A stretch of 64,000 nt of DNA from Streptomyces sp. SN-593. GTDB taxonomy: Bacteria; Actinomycetota; Actinomycetes; Streptomycetales; Streptomycetaceae. Positions 63,830 through 64,000 of this stretch are shown one piece after another. How positions within the stretch are numbered: position 1 is the stretch's first letter; each line of letters starts with the position of its first letter. The stretch lies in NCBI RefSeq assembly GCF_016756395.1, contig NZ_AP018365.1:8063501-8127500 (forward strand), read 5' to 3'. The notes beneath the pieces are model-generated. The model was not told the DNA's origin and made no database searches. It worked only from the letters and a program-made list of their open reading frames with translations. Made by a program: the position numbers and the translations under genes.

Positions 63830-64000
63830 GGTGGTGACGGCCTCCTGCGACGTGTGGCGGCCGGCGTGAGGGCGACTTCCGTGCACCGGCGAAGGGGAAC
63901 GCAGGCCGTACCGGGGAAAGGCCGGTGCCGCGGGCCTCGACGAGAGCGGAGCGGCGGGCAACCGTCGCGGGTGGCGGTGCGGGGGTGTTCGCAGAGGGCC

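Noticed and set aside
63830-64000. Possible gene at the right edge
   Set aside because: No start site, motif or consistent codon bias; looks like an intergenic end.

Overview
The window is very GC-rich DNA from a Streptomyces-like actinomycete. The clues are strong third-position GC bias, frequent GTG starts, 4-nt ATGA/GTGA stop-start overlaps, ECF sigma, ANTAR and SpoIIE-phosphatase signalling proteins, mycothiol-type enzymes and a modular NRPS/PKS locus. No rRNA, tRNA, CRISPR array, transposase or complete mobile element was seen.

Region 1 (1-19.9 kb, + strand) is the right part of a biosynthetic cluster that continues past the left edge. It encodes the C-terminal part of a carbamoyltransferase, a two-module NRPS (partial C-A-T-C-A-T), a fully reducing PKS module with the unusual order KS-AT-KR-DH-ER-ACP, a one-module NRPS (C-A-T) with a very atypical adenylation domain, and a stand-alone thioesterase. 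Translationally coupled to the thioesterase is a trans-polyprenyl diphosphate synthase. After a strong hairpin come a Nudix hydrolase and a HAD phosphatase. This suggests a carbamoylated peptide-polyketide product, possibly with an isoprenoid part. No chain-releasing domain is fused to the last module. A degraded KDPG-aldolase fragment marks the right edge.

Region 2 (20-30.4 kb) holds an SDR oxidoreductase (-), a small conserved protein, and a soluble HAMP-repeat hybrid histidine kinase overlapping by 4 nt a GAF/PAS/PP2C phosphatase with an ANTAR-like N-terminus. A membrane-anchored DUF4097-like protein and a DUF5996 protein follow.

Region 3 (30.5-38.3 kb, - strand) reads as one catabolic operon: GntR regulator, DHDPS-type aldolase, IlvD/Edd-type sugar-acid dehydratase, lipoprotein binding protein, ABC ATPase and two permeases. 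It probably imports a sugar acid, dehydrates it and cleaves it.

Region 4 (38.7-51.5 kb) is a set of small regulator-target units. They are TetR/epoxide hydrolase with two perfect palindromic operators between them, a secreted lipase, a LAL-type LuxR regulator, a LysR gene broken inside its helix-turn-helix by a 53-nt near-perfect palindrome beside a crotonase/mycothiol-type enzyme pair, an RsbW-like kinase and STAS protein, a TetR-MFS efflux pair, and a twin-CBS protein.

Region 5 (51.6-58.3 kb, - strand) encodes two large secreted, multi-domain glycosidases (a GH65 enzyme and a GH63/MGH1-like enzyme with LamG) behind LacI-like operator sequences. Region 6 (58.6-64 kb) has a SigE-family ECF sigma factor with a membrane partner, divergent from an ABC-2 exporter coupled by 4-nt overlaps to a NarL-type two-component system. 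Several convergent gene ends carry long perfect hairpins.
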